DNA from: Abditibacteriaceae bacterium
GTDB taxonomy: Bacteria > Armatimonadota > Abditibacteriia > Abditibacteriales > Abditibacteriaceae
Assembly: GCA_019239895.1 (NCBI GenBank)
Contig: JAFAZH010000024.1
Location: forward strand, 1-32,442
Length of the DNA stretch: 32,442 bases
Reading direction: 5' to 3'
Shown in pieces: positions 1-7,472 of this stretch (positions within the stretch are counted from its first letter, which is position 1; each line of letters starts with the position of its first letter). A program made the translations under genes and the position numbers. Under the pieces are notes generated by a model. It had not been told where the DNA came from, did not search any database, and saw only the letters and a list, made by a program, of their open reading frames with translations.

Positions 1-549
1 GGCCGGTAACTCTAAAGGCAGCAAGCGCAAGCCATTAATATCGGCACAAGAACCATGCGTCAACACAAACTCGACTGGTTGGCCATGGCCCGTGACTAAC
101 AGATGCACCTTGAAGCCATAGAAATAGCGTCTTTTGCTGGCGATGTAACCGCGCATCGCTTCATATTGGGGATGAGGAAAGAGACGACACCGCTGAATGC
201 GAATGTTATCGCACACGGCTATGGGCAAAGAGTCCACCACATACTCAGCCGTAGCGTTATGGGCCTTGAACACTTCACCCAACAGAGCAAAGAGGGTAGC
301 CCAAACATGTGCCGGAAGTTGGTGGAGGCGGCGGGAAAAGCGACTATCACTCAGCGTATACGTAAAGTAGCCATGCGTGTGCAGGAAGTGACGCGCTAAA
401 GCCATATTGCCGCCAAAGAAAGCTGCCGCCACTAAAGGCACCGTCATCACCTCGGCTCCCGACAAGCGGGTTTGAGGGTCATCCCGATAGCCAATGGCGT
501 GCAGTAGATTGTCACACAGGACGTACATAGTCGTTATGGTATGCTGCAT
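1..549 (-). CDS. IS982-family transposase, 3' part beyond window edge
   Basis: DDE transposase that cuts and joins the ends of its insertion sequence. I translated the minus strand from ATG at 549; the frame stays open for 183 codons to the window edge, so the C-terminus is missing. The sequence VVDSLPIAVCDNIRI (about residues 104-118) is the hallmark IS982 segment containing the first catalytic Asp (D106). RRYFYGFKVHLLVTGHGQP (about 140-158) and the following VLTHGSCAD, with a likely second catalytic Asp at D170, also match the family. An AGGAG ribosome-binding site lies about 6 nt upstream of the ATG, fixing the start. No frameshift or stop is seen in the visible part. The family assignment rests on recalled motifs, but these are highly characteristic. 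Confidence 0.88.
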   Translation of the reverse strand, partial: MQHTITTMYVLCDNLLHAIGYRDDPQTRLSGAEVMTVPLVAAAFFGGNMALARHFLHTHGYFTYTLSDSRFSRRLHQLPAHVWATLFALLGEVFKAHNATAEYVVDSLPIAVCDNIRIQRCRLFPHPQYEAMRGYIASKRRYFYGFKVHLLVTGHGQPVEFVLTHGSCADINGLRLLPLELPA

Positions 550-611
550 GTTGGTCTCCTAATTGAGAGTTGGTTGCTCTACAATCAGGAGGCTATCGGC
601 TACCCTTAGCG

Positions 612-628
612 GTAGCAACTTAGGTTAA
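612..628 (-). repeat. Putative IS982 terminal inverted-repeat segment (copy A)
   Basis: On the minus strand this reads TTAACCTAAGTTGCTAC. It lies about 65 nt upstream of the transposase start, where the left terminal repeat of an IS982-type element is expected. Just inside it (599-616) a perfect 6-bp stem, GCTACC/GGTAGC with a 6-nt loop, is present. The other IS end is outside the window, so the repeat cannot be confirmed by pairing. A near-identical 17-mer (16 of 17) occurs in opposite orientation at 1883-1899. Confidence 0.45.
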
Positions 629-650
629 TTATGCCTTCGATTAGCCTGGA

Positions 651-1724
651 TTACATCTTGAAGTAAGCCGAACGCTGGTTGTAGTAGTTACTGGCATCTG
701 CATAGGTGATGTTGCGGTCGAGGCGAACGCCCAAAGGAGTTCCTGCCGGAAGTTCCGCTTCGCGCACATCGTTTTTATTCTTCTTTCGGTCGTACAGATA
801 ACCACCGGCAGCACCCAATACCGCCGCCAGCGTGCTATTCTGCTTGAGCAGCTTGCCCAGTAAGAAACCTGCGCCCGCGCCAATGCCAATCACTTTAAGG
901 CGGTCTTTGTTATTGTTGCTCGCCCCTTGCTTGGCCATAATACGGCCACGGGTTGAAGTGTCAACGCTGTTATTATCGAGCGAAATCAAAGAGCCGCGCA
1001 ATGGCACGCGCTGACCACCAGGTAATTCAACTGAGCGAAAATCCAGGTCGAGAACGCCAGGTTGATTGCCGTTCTTCGGTTGCACTTCACTGACAACGCC
1101 AACCAACTTACTACCAGGCGGGAATTCAGAATCACCAGGATTCTGCGAATCTACCGTGGCTGTGAAACGGTCGCCAGTCCGTGCGGTTGCCGAAGAAAGC
1201 GAATTATCCAGTGTCACTCTAACCACTGCGCCCGCTGGCACGCTGATCTGACGTGCACCAGCCACTTGCTGACCACCTGGCACCTGAGCCACGCGACCAT
1301 CGGTGCTAATGGCGGCAATTTCACTGACAGGATTCCAATTCACCTGCGCGCCCATTGCTTCCGATACAAAACGCAAGGGCACCATCGTGCTGCCATGATA
1401 AACAACCGCAGGCTGTTCTAAGGCCACCCGCTGCCCGTTGACCACCGCATTACGATTCCCGATTTGCAGGCTGATGTTCGTGCCGCCGCGAGTGGCGGTA
1501 ATACCCTGTGTCAAGCCGTTCCAGCTAACATTAGCGCCCAGCGCCTGAAAAATATCGCGCATCGGCACTAAAGTGCGCCCACTTCGCATAATGGGTGAAA
1601 CGGACGTTGGCAACGGCTGCCCATTCAGTGATACCTGAGCGGCCTGAGCCACTGAAGTCAATCCGGTTCCGGCCACTGCCAGGGCCACGATGCCGACCTT
1701 CTTTATATTCTGTTTGGCCTTCAT
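651..1724 (-). CDS. Secreted stalk-domain (copper amine oxidase N-terminal-like) protein
   Basis: Exported protein, probably in the cell envelope; the binding partner is unknown. The first ~26 residues form a signal peptide (KKVG, hydrophobic stretch, AQA cleavage site). They are followed by a copper-amine-oxidase N-terminal 'stalk' domain, about residues 28-140, with the typical doublet GRTLVPMRDIFQALGA ... STMVPLRFVSEAMGA. This domain alone carries no oxidase activity. The second half has a beta-rich segment (about 155-255) that I do not recognise, then a short glycine/alanine-rich hydrophobic stretch (IGAGAGFLLGKLL ... AVLGAAGGYLYD) that could insert in a membrane. I chose ATG at 1724 because AAGGAGG at 1736-1742 lies 11 nt upstream. 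The in-frame ATG at 1733 is only 2 nt from that site, and the longer open frame to 1772 has no signal sequence at its start. Confidence 0.8.
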   Translation of the reverse strand: MKAKQNIKKVGIVALAVAGTGLTSVAQAAQVSLNGQPLPTSVSPIMRSGRTLVPMRDIFQALGANVSWNGLTQGITATRGGTNISLQIGNRNAVVNGQRVALEQPAVVYHGSTMVPLRFVSEAMGAQVNWNPVSEIAAISTDGRVAQVPGGQQVAGARQISVPAGAVVRVTLDNSLSSATARTGDRFTATVDSQNPGDSEFPPGSKLVGVVSEVQPKNGNQPGVLDLDFRSVELPGGQRVPLRGSLISLDNNSVDTSTRGRIMAKQGASNNNKDRLKVIGIGAGAGFLLGKLLKQNSTLAAVLGAAGGYLYDRKKNKNDVREAELPAGTPLGVRLDRNITYADASNYYNQRSAYFKM

Positions 1725-1882
1725 TGTCGTCATTTCCTCCTTGCAACGATTGTCTGTCACTCTGCTAACCACTTCCCTGTGGTTAGCTCCATAGACGGGA
1801 AGGAATGCAAATTGTTCGCCAAATCTGGAATCTTTCTTTCATCAGGCCGCATCTGACCCTTTCCAGGCAAACTCAAGACTAT

Positions 1883-1899
1883 TTAACCCAAGTTGCTAC
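1883..1899 (+). repeat. Inverted copy of the IS982-end 17-mer (copy B)
   Basis: TTAACCCAAGTTGCTAC on the plus strand matches the IS-end segment at 612-628 in 16 of 17 bases but in the opposite orientation. Its last base is the first base of the uvrB stop codon read on the plus strand. No other IS sequence is attached here, so it may be a solo terminal repeat, a relic, or chance. Confidence 0.35.
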
Positions 1900-3974
1900 T
1901 ATTTCTCTTCGACTAGTGTGCGCAAGGTCAACAACTCGTCGCGCAGTTGGGCCGCTCGCTCGAAGTCGAGAGCCGCCGCGGATGCTTTCATTTCGGCTTC
2001 TAGTTCCTTCAGAATCTTTGGTAAATCCTCCGCCTTTGGCTTAGATTTGCCAATTACAGAAGGTGTCAACTCAGCTCGTGTGTCAGCCAAAATCTCAGAA
2101 ATTAGATCGTTGCGAATGGCCTTTTGAATGCCCTGCGGCGTGATACCATTTTGCGTGTTATATTCCATCTGCACCGCACGACGGCGGTTGGTTTCATCTA
2201 TGGCCCGTCTCATAGACCCGGTAATGCGATCCGCATACATGATGACTTGTCCCTCGACGTGACGGGCGGCGCGGCCAATGGTTTGAATGAGGGAGGTGTC
2301 ACTGCGCAAGAAGCCTTCTTTATCGGCATCTAAGATGGCGACAAGAGAAACTTCCGGCAAATCCAGCCCTTCTCGTAGCAGGTTGATGCCGACCACCACA
2401 TCATATTTACCCTGGCGCAGATCGCGGAGAATCGTAGACCGCTCCATCGTCACCACATCCGAGTGCAGGTAGTTCACCTTAACCTTAATCTCTTTGAGAT
2501 ATTCTGATAAATCTTCGGCCATACGCTTAGTGAGTGTGGTGACAAGCACACGCTGTTTCTTAGCCACGCGCGTGCGAATTTCGCCTAATAAATCGTCAAT
2601 CTGGCCCCGCGAACCACGCACGATGATTTCCGGGTCAATCAAGCCCGTGGGACGAATAATCTGTTCCACTAACTGGCCCGTCACGTTATCGGTCGCACGC
2701 CACTCCCGCGACATCGGCTTGCCTTTGGAGTCGGTCTCAATGACTTCGGAGCGATAACCAATATGCTCCATTTCATAGGGGCCGGGAGTGGCCGAAGTAT
2801 AAATGGATTGACCGCGCCGCTGCTCAAACTCGTCGAACTTTAGGGGACGATTATCAAAAGCGGCGGGCAAGCGAAAACCATAGTCAATCAGGACTTCCTT
2901 GCGCGCCCGGTCGCCGTTATACATGCCGCGCAATTGAGGCAGTGTCTGGTGCGATTCATCGAGGATGAGCACATAATCTTTGGGGAAATAATTTAAGAGG
3001 GTATAAGGTGGATCGCCAGGCTTGCGACCATCAAGATAGCGTGAGTAGTTCTCAATGCCGTTGCAATAGCCGACTTCGCGCATCATTTCCATGTCATAAC
3101 GCACGCGCTGTTTGAGCCGTTGCGCTTCGATCAATTTGCCGTTGCGCTCAAAGTAGGCGACCTGCTCTTCCATGTCGTGTTCAATCTGTTGCAGGGCGGA
3201 GGCCATGCGGTCTTCGGAAGCGATGAAGTGCGTGGCCGGAAAAATGGTCGTGAATTTCCGCTCTTCAATCACTTCACCCGTAACCTGGTTGATAATTTGG
3301 ATGCTCTCTATCTCATCACCAAAAGTATCTATGCGCGTGATGTGTTCGGCGTCGCGGGGATGGATTTCTAACACATCGCCGCGCACACGGAACGTGCCCC
3401 GCACGAGGTTGACATCGTTGCGCGCAAACTGCATGGCCACTAGTTTTTGTAAGGTGGCGCGGCGGTCAATGGTCATGCCAACGCGCAAGTCTAAGACCCA
3501 CTGCTGATAAAGTTCTGGCGTGCCTAAGCCGTAGATGCAACTGACTGAAGCCACCACCACGACATCGCGCCGACTCGTCAACGATTGAGTAGCCGAGTGG
3601 CGCAAACGATCAATTTCATCGTTACGCGAACTTTCTTTTTCAATGAAGGTATCGGTGTGCGGAATATAGGCTTCAGGCTGGTAGTAATCGTAGTAGGAAA
3701 CAAAGTACTCTACCGCATTATCGGGGAAGAACTCGCGGATTTCCTGGCAAAGCTGCGCCGCCAGCGTCTTGTTATGTGCAATCACCAAGGCCGGTCGTTG
3801 CAGTTCGGCGATAACGTGCGATACGGTGTAAGTTTTACCCGTCCCAGTCGCGCCTAGCAGCACTTGATGCGCTAATCCATCACGCGCACCTTGCGTGAGT
3901 TGCTTGATGGCCTGGGGCTGGTCACCTTTGGGAGGAAAAGGAGCTTTGAGTTTAAACTGACCTGTTTTCTGCAT
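1899..3974 (-). CDS. uvrB: Excinuclease ABC subunit B (UvrB)
   Basis: DNA helicase-like damage verifier of nucleotide excision repair; it receives damaged DNA from UvrA and recruits UvrC. The protein has 691 residues, close to the usual ~670. Walker A is GATGTGKT at residues 41-48. The damage-probing beta-hairpin region [13 protein letters not shown] and the flanking [18 protein letters not shown] are intact. The Walker B/DEAD-like DESH, the SATPGPYE motif, and the C-terminal helicase motifs [20 protein letters not shown] and QTIGRAARH follow in order. The last ~40 residues are a UVR domain ([11 protein letters not shown]) used to bind UvrC. The start ATG has no strong Shine-Dalgarno site, but the N-terminus aligns with the family. 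The gene stands alone, with 315 nt before it and 174 nt between its stop and the next gene's start. Confidence 0.98.
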   Translation of the reverse strand: MQKTGQFKLKAPFPPKGDQPQAIKQLTQGARDGLAHQVLLGATGTGKTYTVSHVIAELQRPALVIAHNKTLAAQLCQEIREFFPDNAVEYFVSYYDYYQPEAYIPHTDTFIEKESSRNDEIDRLRHSATQSLTSRRDVVVVASVSCIYGLGTPELYQQWVLDLRVGMTIDRRATLQKLVAMQFARNDVNLVRGTFRVRGDVLEIHPRDAEHITRIDTFGDEIESIQIINQVTGEVIEERKFTTIFPATHFIASEDRMASALQQIEHDMEEQVAYFERNGKLIEAQRLKQRVRYDMEMMREVGYCNGIENYSRYLDGRKPGDPPYTLLNYFPKDYVLILDESHQTLPQLRGMYNGDRARKEVLIDYGFRLPAAFDNRPLKFDEFEQRRGQSIYTSATPGPYEMEHIGYRSEVIETDSKGKPMSREWRATDNVTGQLVEQIIRPTGLIDPEIIVRGSRGQIDDLLGEIRTRVAKKQRVLVTTLTKRMAEDLSEYLKEIKVKVNYLHSDVVTMERSTILRDLRQGKYDVVVGINLLREGLDLPEVSLVAILDADKEGFLRSDTSLIQTIGRAARHVEGQVIMYADRITGSMRRAIDETNRRRAVQMEYNTQNGITPQGIQKAIRNDLISEILADTRAELTPSVIGKSKPKAEDLPKILKELEAEMKASAAALDFERAAQLRDELLTLRTLVEEK

Positions 3975-4289
3975 AATAAAGTCTTATTTTAAGCCTTGAT
4001 TCTTATCGCTATTCTAACAGTGGTGAGGCGAAGTCCGTCCTGACGGCAAGATCTAAGAGTCTAAGGAAGGCATCTGTGTAATAGAGACGTTTATCTCTGC
4101 TCCAGGTGCGCAATAATTGTTAATTCTATTCAGGTTGAGGTTAGTTTTTACCACCGGAATGGGATTTCGAGTGGAGCGCAGCCGAGCGTAATCAGCAGCA
4201 CAGAGAGGGGGAGAGAACTTGCTAAAGAGATGGCAATTTTCCTGTTATAAATATGAAGGACAGTTTCGTATTCTCTTTACAGACTGCCA
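3975..4289. other. Intergenic region, mostly featureless; degenerate dispersed repeat
   Basis: A 315-nt gap between the KaiC-like gene's stop and the uvrB start, both on the minus strand. It must hold the uvrB promoter, but no convincing -35/-10 pair is visible. Positions 4162-4193 (GATTTCGAGTGGAGCGCAGC and onward) resemble a decayed half of the dispersed hairpin repeat seen intact at 18945-19034. A small perfect stem CCGTC/GACGG lies near 4037. No gene is supported. Confidence 0.5.
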
Positions 4290-5069
4290 TTAAAAAGGAT
4301 GCTCGCCCGGAGATACTAACAAGCCCCGATCACTCATGCGCAGGCGGTGGACATTCGTATCGTGCCTGGTGCCCCGCATCTTACGAACCTCGATGGCGCG
4401 GTAGGTCTGCGATACGTGCAGCAAAATCATGCCCTGCGTGACCAACTGCTCAATACCAAAGCCTGCGCCATGCAGGTCGTTTTCAGGTACTTCGGTAGTC
4501 AGCAAGGTCGTGCAGCCTAATTCGCGCAGCAAATCACATAATCGCAGCACATCGCGCCGCAAGTTTACGGGATCAGAATAGCAAAGCCCTAATGCCGCGA
4601 GAGAATCGAACACCAGACGCTTGGCGTTCACCTGCACCACTGCCGTGTGAATGCGATCCATTAAGCTATCTATGGTGAGAGGGGTATTGACAACTACTGG
4701 TATCGGGCTTTTGATGAGGGATAGTTTCTTTTCCCCCACAAACTCCATTAAATTCCAACCGTAGCGCCGCATTTCCTGATAGAGGTCGGCGATTTCTTCT
4801 TCAAGGGAAACAAATACCCCATTTTCTTCCGCCGTTGTGATGCCATGATGAAGAAATTGAAAGCCGAAAGTAGTCTTGCCCGCCCCGGCTGGGCCGCTCA
4901 ACAGCACAATGCGGCCTCTGGGTAGCCCACCCTCAATTAAATCATCTACCCCTGGAATGCCAGTGGGCACTCGTTCGATGGTGTTGTAAGCCGCACTGGG
5001 GATGGCGCTCGCATCTTCCTCAACTCCATGCCGCCCACCACGCCGACTGCCACGGTTGTCTATATTCAT
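4290..5069 (-). CDS. KaiC-like RecA-superfamily ATPase (single domain)
   Basis: A single-domain member of the KaiC/RadA-like ATPases (259 residues), cytoplasmic, probably acting as an ATP-dependent oligomeric regulator or signalling switch. The N-terminal 30 residues are polar and probably flexible. RVPTGIPGVDDLIEGGLP (33-50) is the standard entry to this fold, Walker A is GPAGAGKTT (59-67), the catalytic glutamates lie in SLEEE (88-92), and the Walker B strand is RLVFDS with D155. The C-terminal MRGTRHD/MSDRGLLV is the usual end of a KaiC-type domain. There is no second ATPase domain and no KaiA or KaiB nearby, so a circadian role is not implied. It follows the nucleotidyltransferase gene by 29 nt on the same strand, so they are probably co-transcribed. 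No clear Shine-Dalgarno site precedes the ATG. Confidence 0.88.
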   Translation of the reverse strand: MNIDNRGSRRGGRHGVEEDASAIPSAAYNTIERVPTGIPGVDDLIEGGLPRGRIVLLSGPAGAGKTTFGFQFLHHGITTAEENGVFVSLEEEIADLYQEMRRYGWNLMEFVGEKKLSLIKSPIPVVVNTPLTIDSLMDRIHTAVVQVNAKRLVFDSLAALGLCYSDPVNLRRDVLRLCDLLRELGCTTLLTTEVPENDLHGAGFGIEQLVTQGMILLHVSQTYRAIEVRKMRGTRHDTNVHRLRMSDRGLLVSPGEHPF

Positions 5070-5098
5070 AGGATTTAGATACAGGATTTATTAGTCCG

Positions 5099-6448
5099 TC
5101 AACTGGTCGTGCGCACATCATCGCCGGTGAGGGCATAGCGTTTGGGCACGTCTAAGGTTGAAAGAATGACACCCCGTGATTCGAGTGGTGTTAGCACGGA
5201 ATGTACACGAGAAAAGGGAATTTCAGCAGAGGCCGCAATGGAGCGTGCTGTCATTTCACCAGAGACCGCCAGCAAAGCACAGACAATGAGTTGATCGTGC
5301 GGTAAATCTTTATAAGCCGGAGCGAGTGACATAGTTCGTTGCAAACTCTCCAATTTATCAAGTCTTGGCGACACGACACCATCTACCACAGTCCCAGGTG
5401 CAACCGGAGTCACCGGTCCAACCCGGCTATGGGCACAGACCTGTGTATTAGAACCAATGTCGCAGCTTTCGCCGATGATGGACATTGGCTCAACACTGAC
5501 ACTATCGCCTAAGCGCGAATGCGCTGCTACAACACAATCATTTAAACGAGCCGCCTGCCCAATCCATACATTCTGATGCAGGACACTACCGGAAACATTC
5601 GTTCCAGCCCCTAGAACGCAACCGGAGGCTATAATCGCGCCAGGGCCAATCACACAACTGGCACCGATATGCGTCCCTTCCCCAACCAAGAACGGTGGCA
5701 CCAGGGTAGCCGATTCAGGAATATGCACACCTGGCGCAATTTCGGCCTTGCCCTTGATCAGATGCAAATTTCCGTCCAAATAATTCTGCACACGTCCAAT
5801 ATCCACCCAGTAGCCGCGAAACTCCCAGGCGAAGAAGCGTGCCCCTTCACTCATCAGGCGCGGAAAGAGTTGACGGGAAAAATCATAAGGCTCGTCCTTG
5901 GGGACACTATCAAAGACGCTGCGCTTGACTAGATAAAAACCCGAATTGGCCAGGTTCGAGAAAGCTTCTTCCGGGCGGGGCTTCTCCTGGAAGCGTTGGA
6001 TACGCTGCTCCTCATTAATCGCCACGATGCCAAACTCACGAGTATCCTGGACGCGCATCACGGCAATGGAGACATCGGCATTGTTGGCGTGATGGAAGTC
6101 TATGAACTCGCCATAGCGCATATCGGAAACCGCATCGCCCTGGATGACCAGGAATTCCTCGTCCAGTTGATCAATGGCGTTCTTGACGCAGCCTGCGGTG
6201 CCCAGCGGCTTTTGCTCGGTGATGCAGCGCACTGGAATGCGGAAATTCTGCGCCTTTAGCCCATCCGACACGACATCGGCCAAATAATTGGTCGTGACGA
6301 GAACTTCACGGCAGTCAGCTTCTTCGAGCGCATGAATAATATGCGCCAAGGCCGGAATCCCAGCGACTGGCAGCATTGGTTTAGGTATGGTGTAGGTCAG
6401 TGGGCGCAGGCGTGTCCCCATGCCCCCGGCCAGGATAATGGCTTGCAT
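5099..6448 (-). CDS. NDP-sugar pyrophosphorylase with C-terminal winged helix
   Basis: Cytoplasmic sugar-1-phosphate nucleotidyltransferase, 449 residues; it should make an NDP-sugar (GDP-mannose- or dTDP/UDP-glucose-type) and pyrophosphate. The catalytic domain (1-235) begins with GGMGTRLRPLT (8-18), has PKPMLPV with K23, and metal-binding D105 in QGDAVSD. A left-handed beta-helix of hexapeptide repeats (about 240-358, e.g. IGASCVIGPGAIIASG) follows. Related archaeal and bacterial proteins stop there or continue into a phosphomannomutase domain. Here residues ~383-445 look instead like a winged helix-turn-helix of the TrmB/MarR kind (ARSIAASAEIPFSRVHSVLT, then an ESRGVILS...YALT wing). This suggests coupling of sugar-nucleotide synthesis to DNA or protein binding. 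The next gene, 29 nt downstream, is the KaiC-like ATPase. Substrate specificity cannot be read from the sequence. Confidence 0.86.
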   Translation of the reverse strand: MQAIILAGGMGTRLRPLTYTIPKPMLPVAGIPALAHIIHALEEADCREVLVTTNYLADVVSDGLKAQNFRIPVRCITEQKPLGTAGCVKNAIDQLDEEFLVIQGDAVSDMRYGEFIDFHHANNADVSIAVMRVQDTREFGIVAINEEQRIQRFQEKPRPEEAFSNLANSGFYLVKRSVFDSVPKDEPYDFSRQLFPRLMSEGARFFAWEFRGYWVDIGRVQNYLDGNLHLIKGKAEIAPGVHIPESATLVPPFLVGEGTHIGASCVIGPGAIIASGCVLGAGTNVSGSVLHQNVWIGQAARLNDCVVAAHSRLGDSVSVEPMSIIGESCDIGSNTQVCAHSRVGPVTPVAPGTVVDGVVSPRLDKLESLQRTMSLAPAYKDLPHDQLIVCALLAVSGEMTARSIAASAEIPFSRVHSVLTPLESRGVILSTLDVPKRYALTGDDVRTTS

Positions 6449-6769
6449 TAGCGCGAAACCGCCTCAATAGCCTTTGACGAGCCTGACTATTCATCAAATA
6501 CACAGCAAGTGGCACCGGTATAAATCAGTCTCGTGCTTAGTCTTTATTTTACTACTTCAAGCGACAGGAGCGGCAGCCAACAATGAGGAACGACCATGTG
6601 TGACAGAGTTATTTTACCAGATTAGGGAGTATACAGGAGGATACGCTACCCGCCCGTGAACGAGCGGGCTGAGTATAAGAAGCCCGGTGAACCGGGCCAC
6701 CGCGTCAGTAAACAGCCCCGTTCAGGGGGCTTGCCTTTTCAGCCCGCTGCTTCAGCGGCGGGTCTCATT
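6449..6769. other. Intergenic region carrying a four-hairpin array
   Basis: A 321-nt gap between the prepilin peptidase stop and the nucleotidyltransferase start. The part next to the nucleotidyltransferase (about 6449-6647) presumably holds its promoter; nothing is recognisable there, and the 61-codon open frame in it has no coding features. The remaining third is the hairpin element described separately. Confidence 0.5.
6648..6763. repeat. Palindromic REP/BIME-like array of four TTCA/TGAA-loop hairpins
   Basis: Four hairpins in 116 bp, arranged symmetrically about 6705. H1 at 6648-6670: stem CCCGC/GCGGG, one C/A mismatch, 2-bp CG/CG, loop TGAA. H2 at 6682-6697: GCCCGG-TGAA-CCGGGC, perfect. 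H3 at 6715-6730: GCCCC/GGGGC around GTTCAG. H4 at 6741-6763: the reverse complement of the H1 plan, stem CCCGC/GCGGG, T/G wobble, 2-bp GC/GC, loop TTCA. H1 and H4 differ at the 2-bp inner stem by two compensated changes. The arms match as inverted repeats (ACCCGCC..TGAA..AGCGGGCTGA), followed at similar distance by the second hairpin. This is the layout of bacterial interspersed palindromic elements. It lies 6 bp past the prepilin peptidase stop, so it may also act as a terminator or mRNA-stabilising structure for that gene. Confidence 0.75.
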
Positions 6770-7396
6770 CTAAAAGGAAAACCAGAGCGGGCGACCCAAC
6801 GCTATCTCTAACCCCAGCGCGATAAAGAAACCGATAGCGAGGCCAACGCCCCACGGCACAAATCGCTTGGTGACGGTTGGTGCAGGTGTATTAGGCACCG
6901 CCTGCGTGATAGCAGCAGTGGTGAAGTAGTTACGGATATTTTGCCCCACCATGCCCAGTTCACCGCGACGGGCTAACCAGGGCAGCAACAAAAAGCCAAA
7001 GGCTGCCGCTCCATACAAGAACCCAAATAAGCAGAACGCCCAACCCTTGAGCGCGCCAACTGCTGCCAAGAGCTTTACATCGCCAGCCTTGGCAAACCCT
7101 AACATAAATGGCACCCACTGGATCGCCATGCCCACGCACCAGCCAATCAAGGCCCAGACGAAGCCCGTCGTGCTGCCAAAGATACCGTTAAGCAGCAATC
7201 CAGCCAGCATCGCCGGGAAGGTAACGACATTAAGAATCTTGCCCTGCCGCGTATCGGTAATAGCCGATGTCAGCAACAAAGCTATCAACACCCCGTTGAT
7301 AATAAGCACTGCGCTGGGGGAAAGATGTGCGGCTTCGGCACCCGTAAATTTTGAAAAGTAATAACCCATGATGAGAAATTTCAGGGTATTAAACAT
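6770..7396 (-). CDS. A24-family prepilin peptidase (TadV/CpaA-like)
   Basis: Integral membrane aspartic protease that removes leader peptides from type IV pilin or Tad/Flp pilin precursors. The 208-residue protein is mostly hydrophobic, with about six membrane segments. The two catalytic aspartates of the A24 family are visible: D48 in ITDTRQGKILN and D106 in FAKAGDVKLLAAVGALKG. It lacks the methylating N-terminal domain of PilD-type enzymes, hence the TadV/CpaA-like call. The N-terminus is uncertain: the ATG at 7396 has no good Shine-Dalgarno site, and an internal ATG at codon 10 is an alternative. No other pilus or Tad gene is in the window, so its substrates must be encoded elsewhere. It lies 76 nt after glpK on the same strand. 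Confidence 0.82.
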   Translation of the reverse strand: MFNTLKFLIMGYYFSKFTGAEAAHLSPSAVLIINGVLIALLLTSAITDTRQGKILNVVTFPAMLAGLLLNGIFGSTTGFVWALIGWCVGMAIQWVPFMLGFAKAGDVKLLAAVGALKGWAFCLFGFLYGAAAFGFLLLPWLARRGELGMVGQNIRNYFTTAAITQAVPNTPAPTVTKRFVPWGVGLAIGFFIALGLEIALGRPLWFSF

Positions 7397-7472
7397 CTAC
7401 CCATCTTCAACTTCTTTCTGCTACAGTTATGCCAAAATGCAGCCCTGGCTGGAAACGGGTGCAATGACGATG

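Noticed and set aside
103..399. 98-codon plus-strand open frame
   Set aside because: Antisense to the IS982 transposase, whose minus-strand frame has clear family motifs and a ribosome-binding site.
4290..5069. Circadian clock KaiC
   Set aside because: Only one ATPase domain and no kaiA or kaiB nearby; the protein is a KaiC-like family member, not the clock protein.
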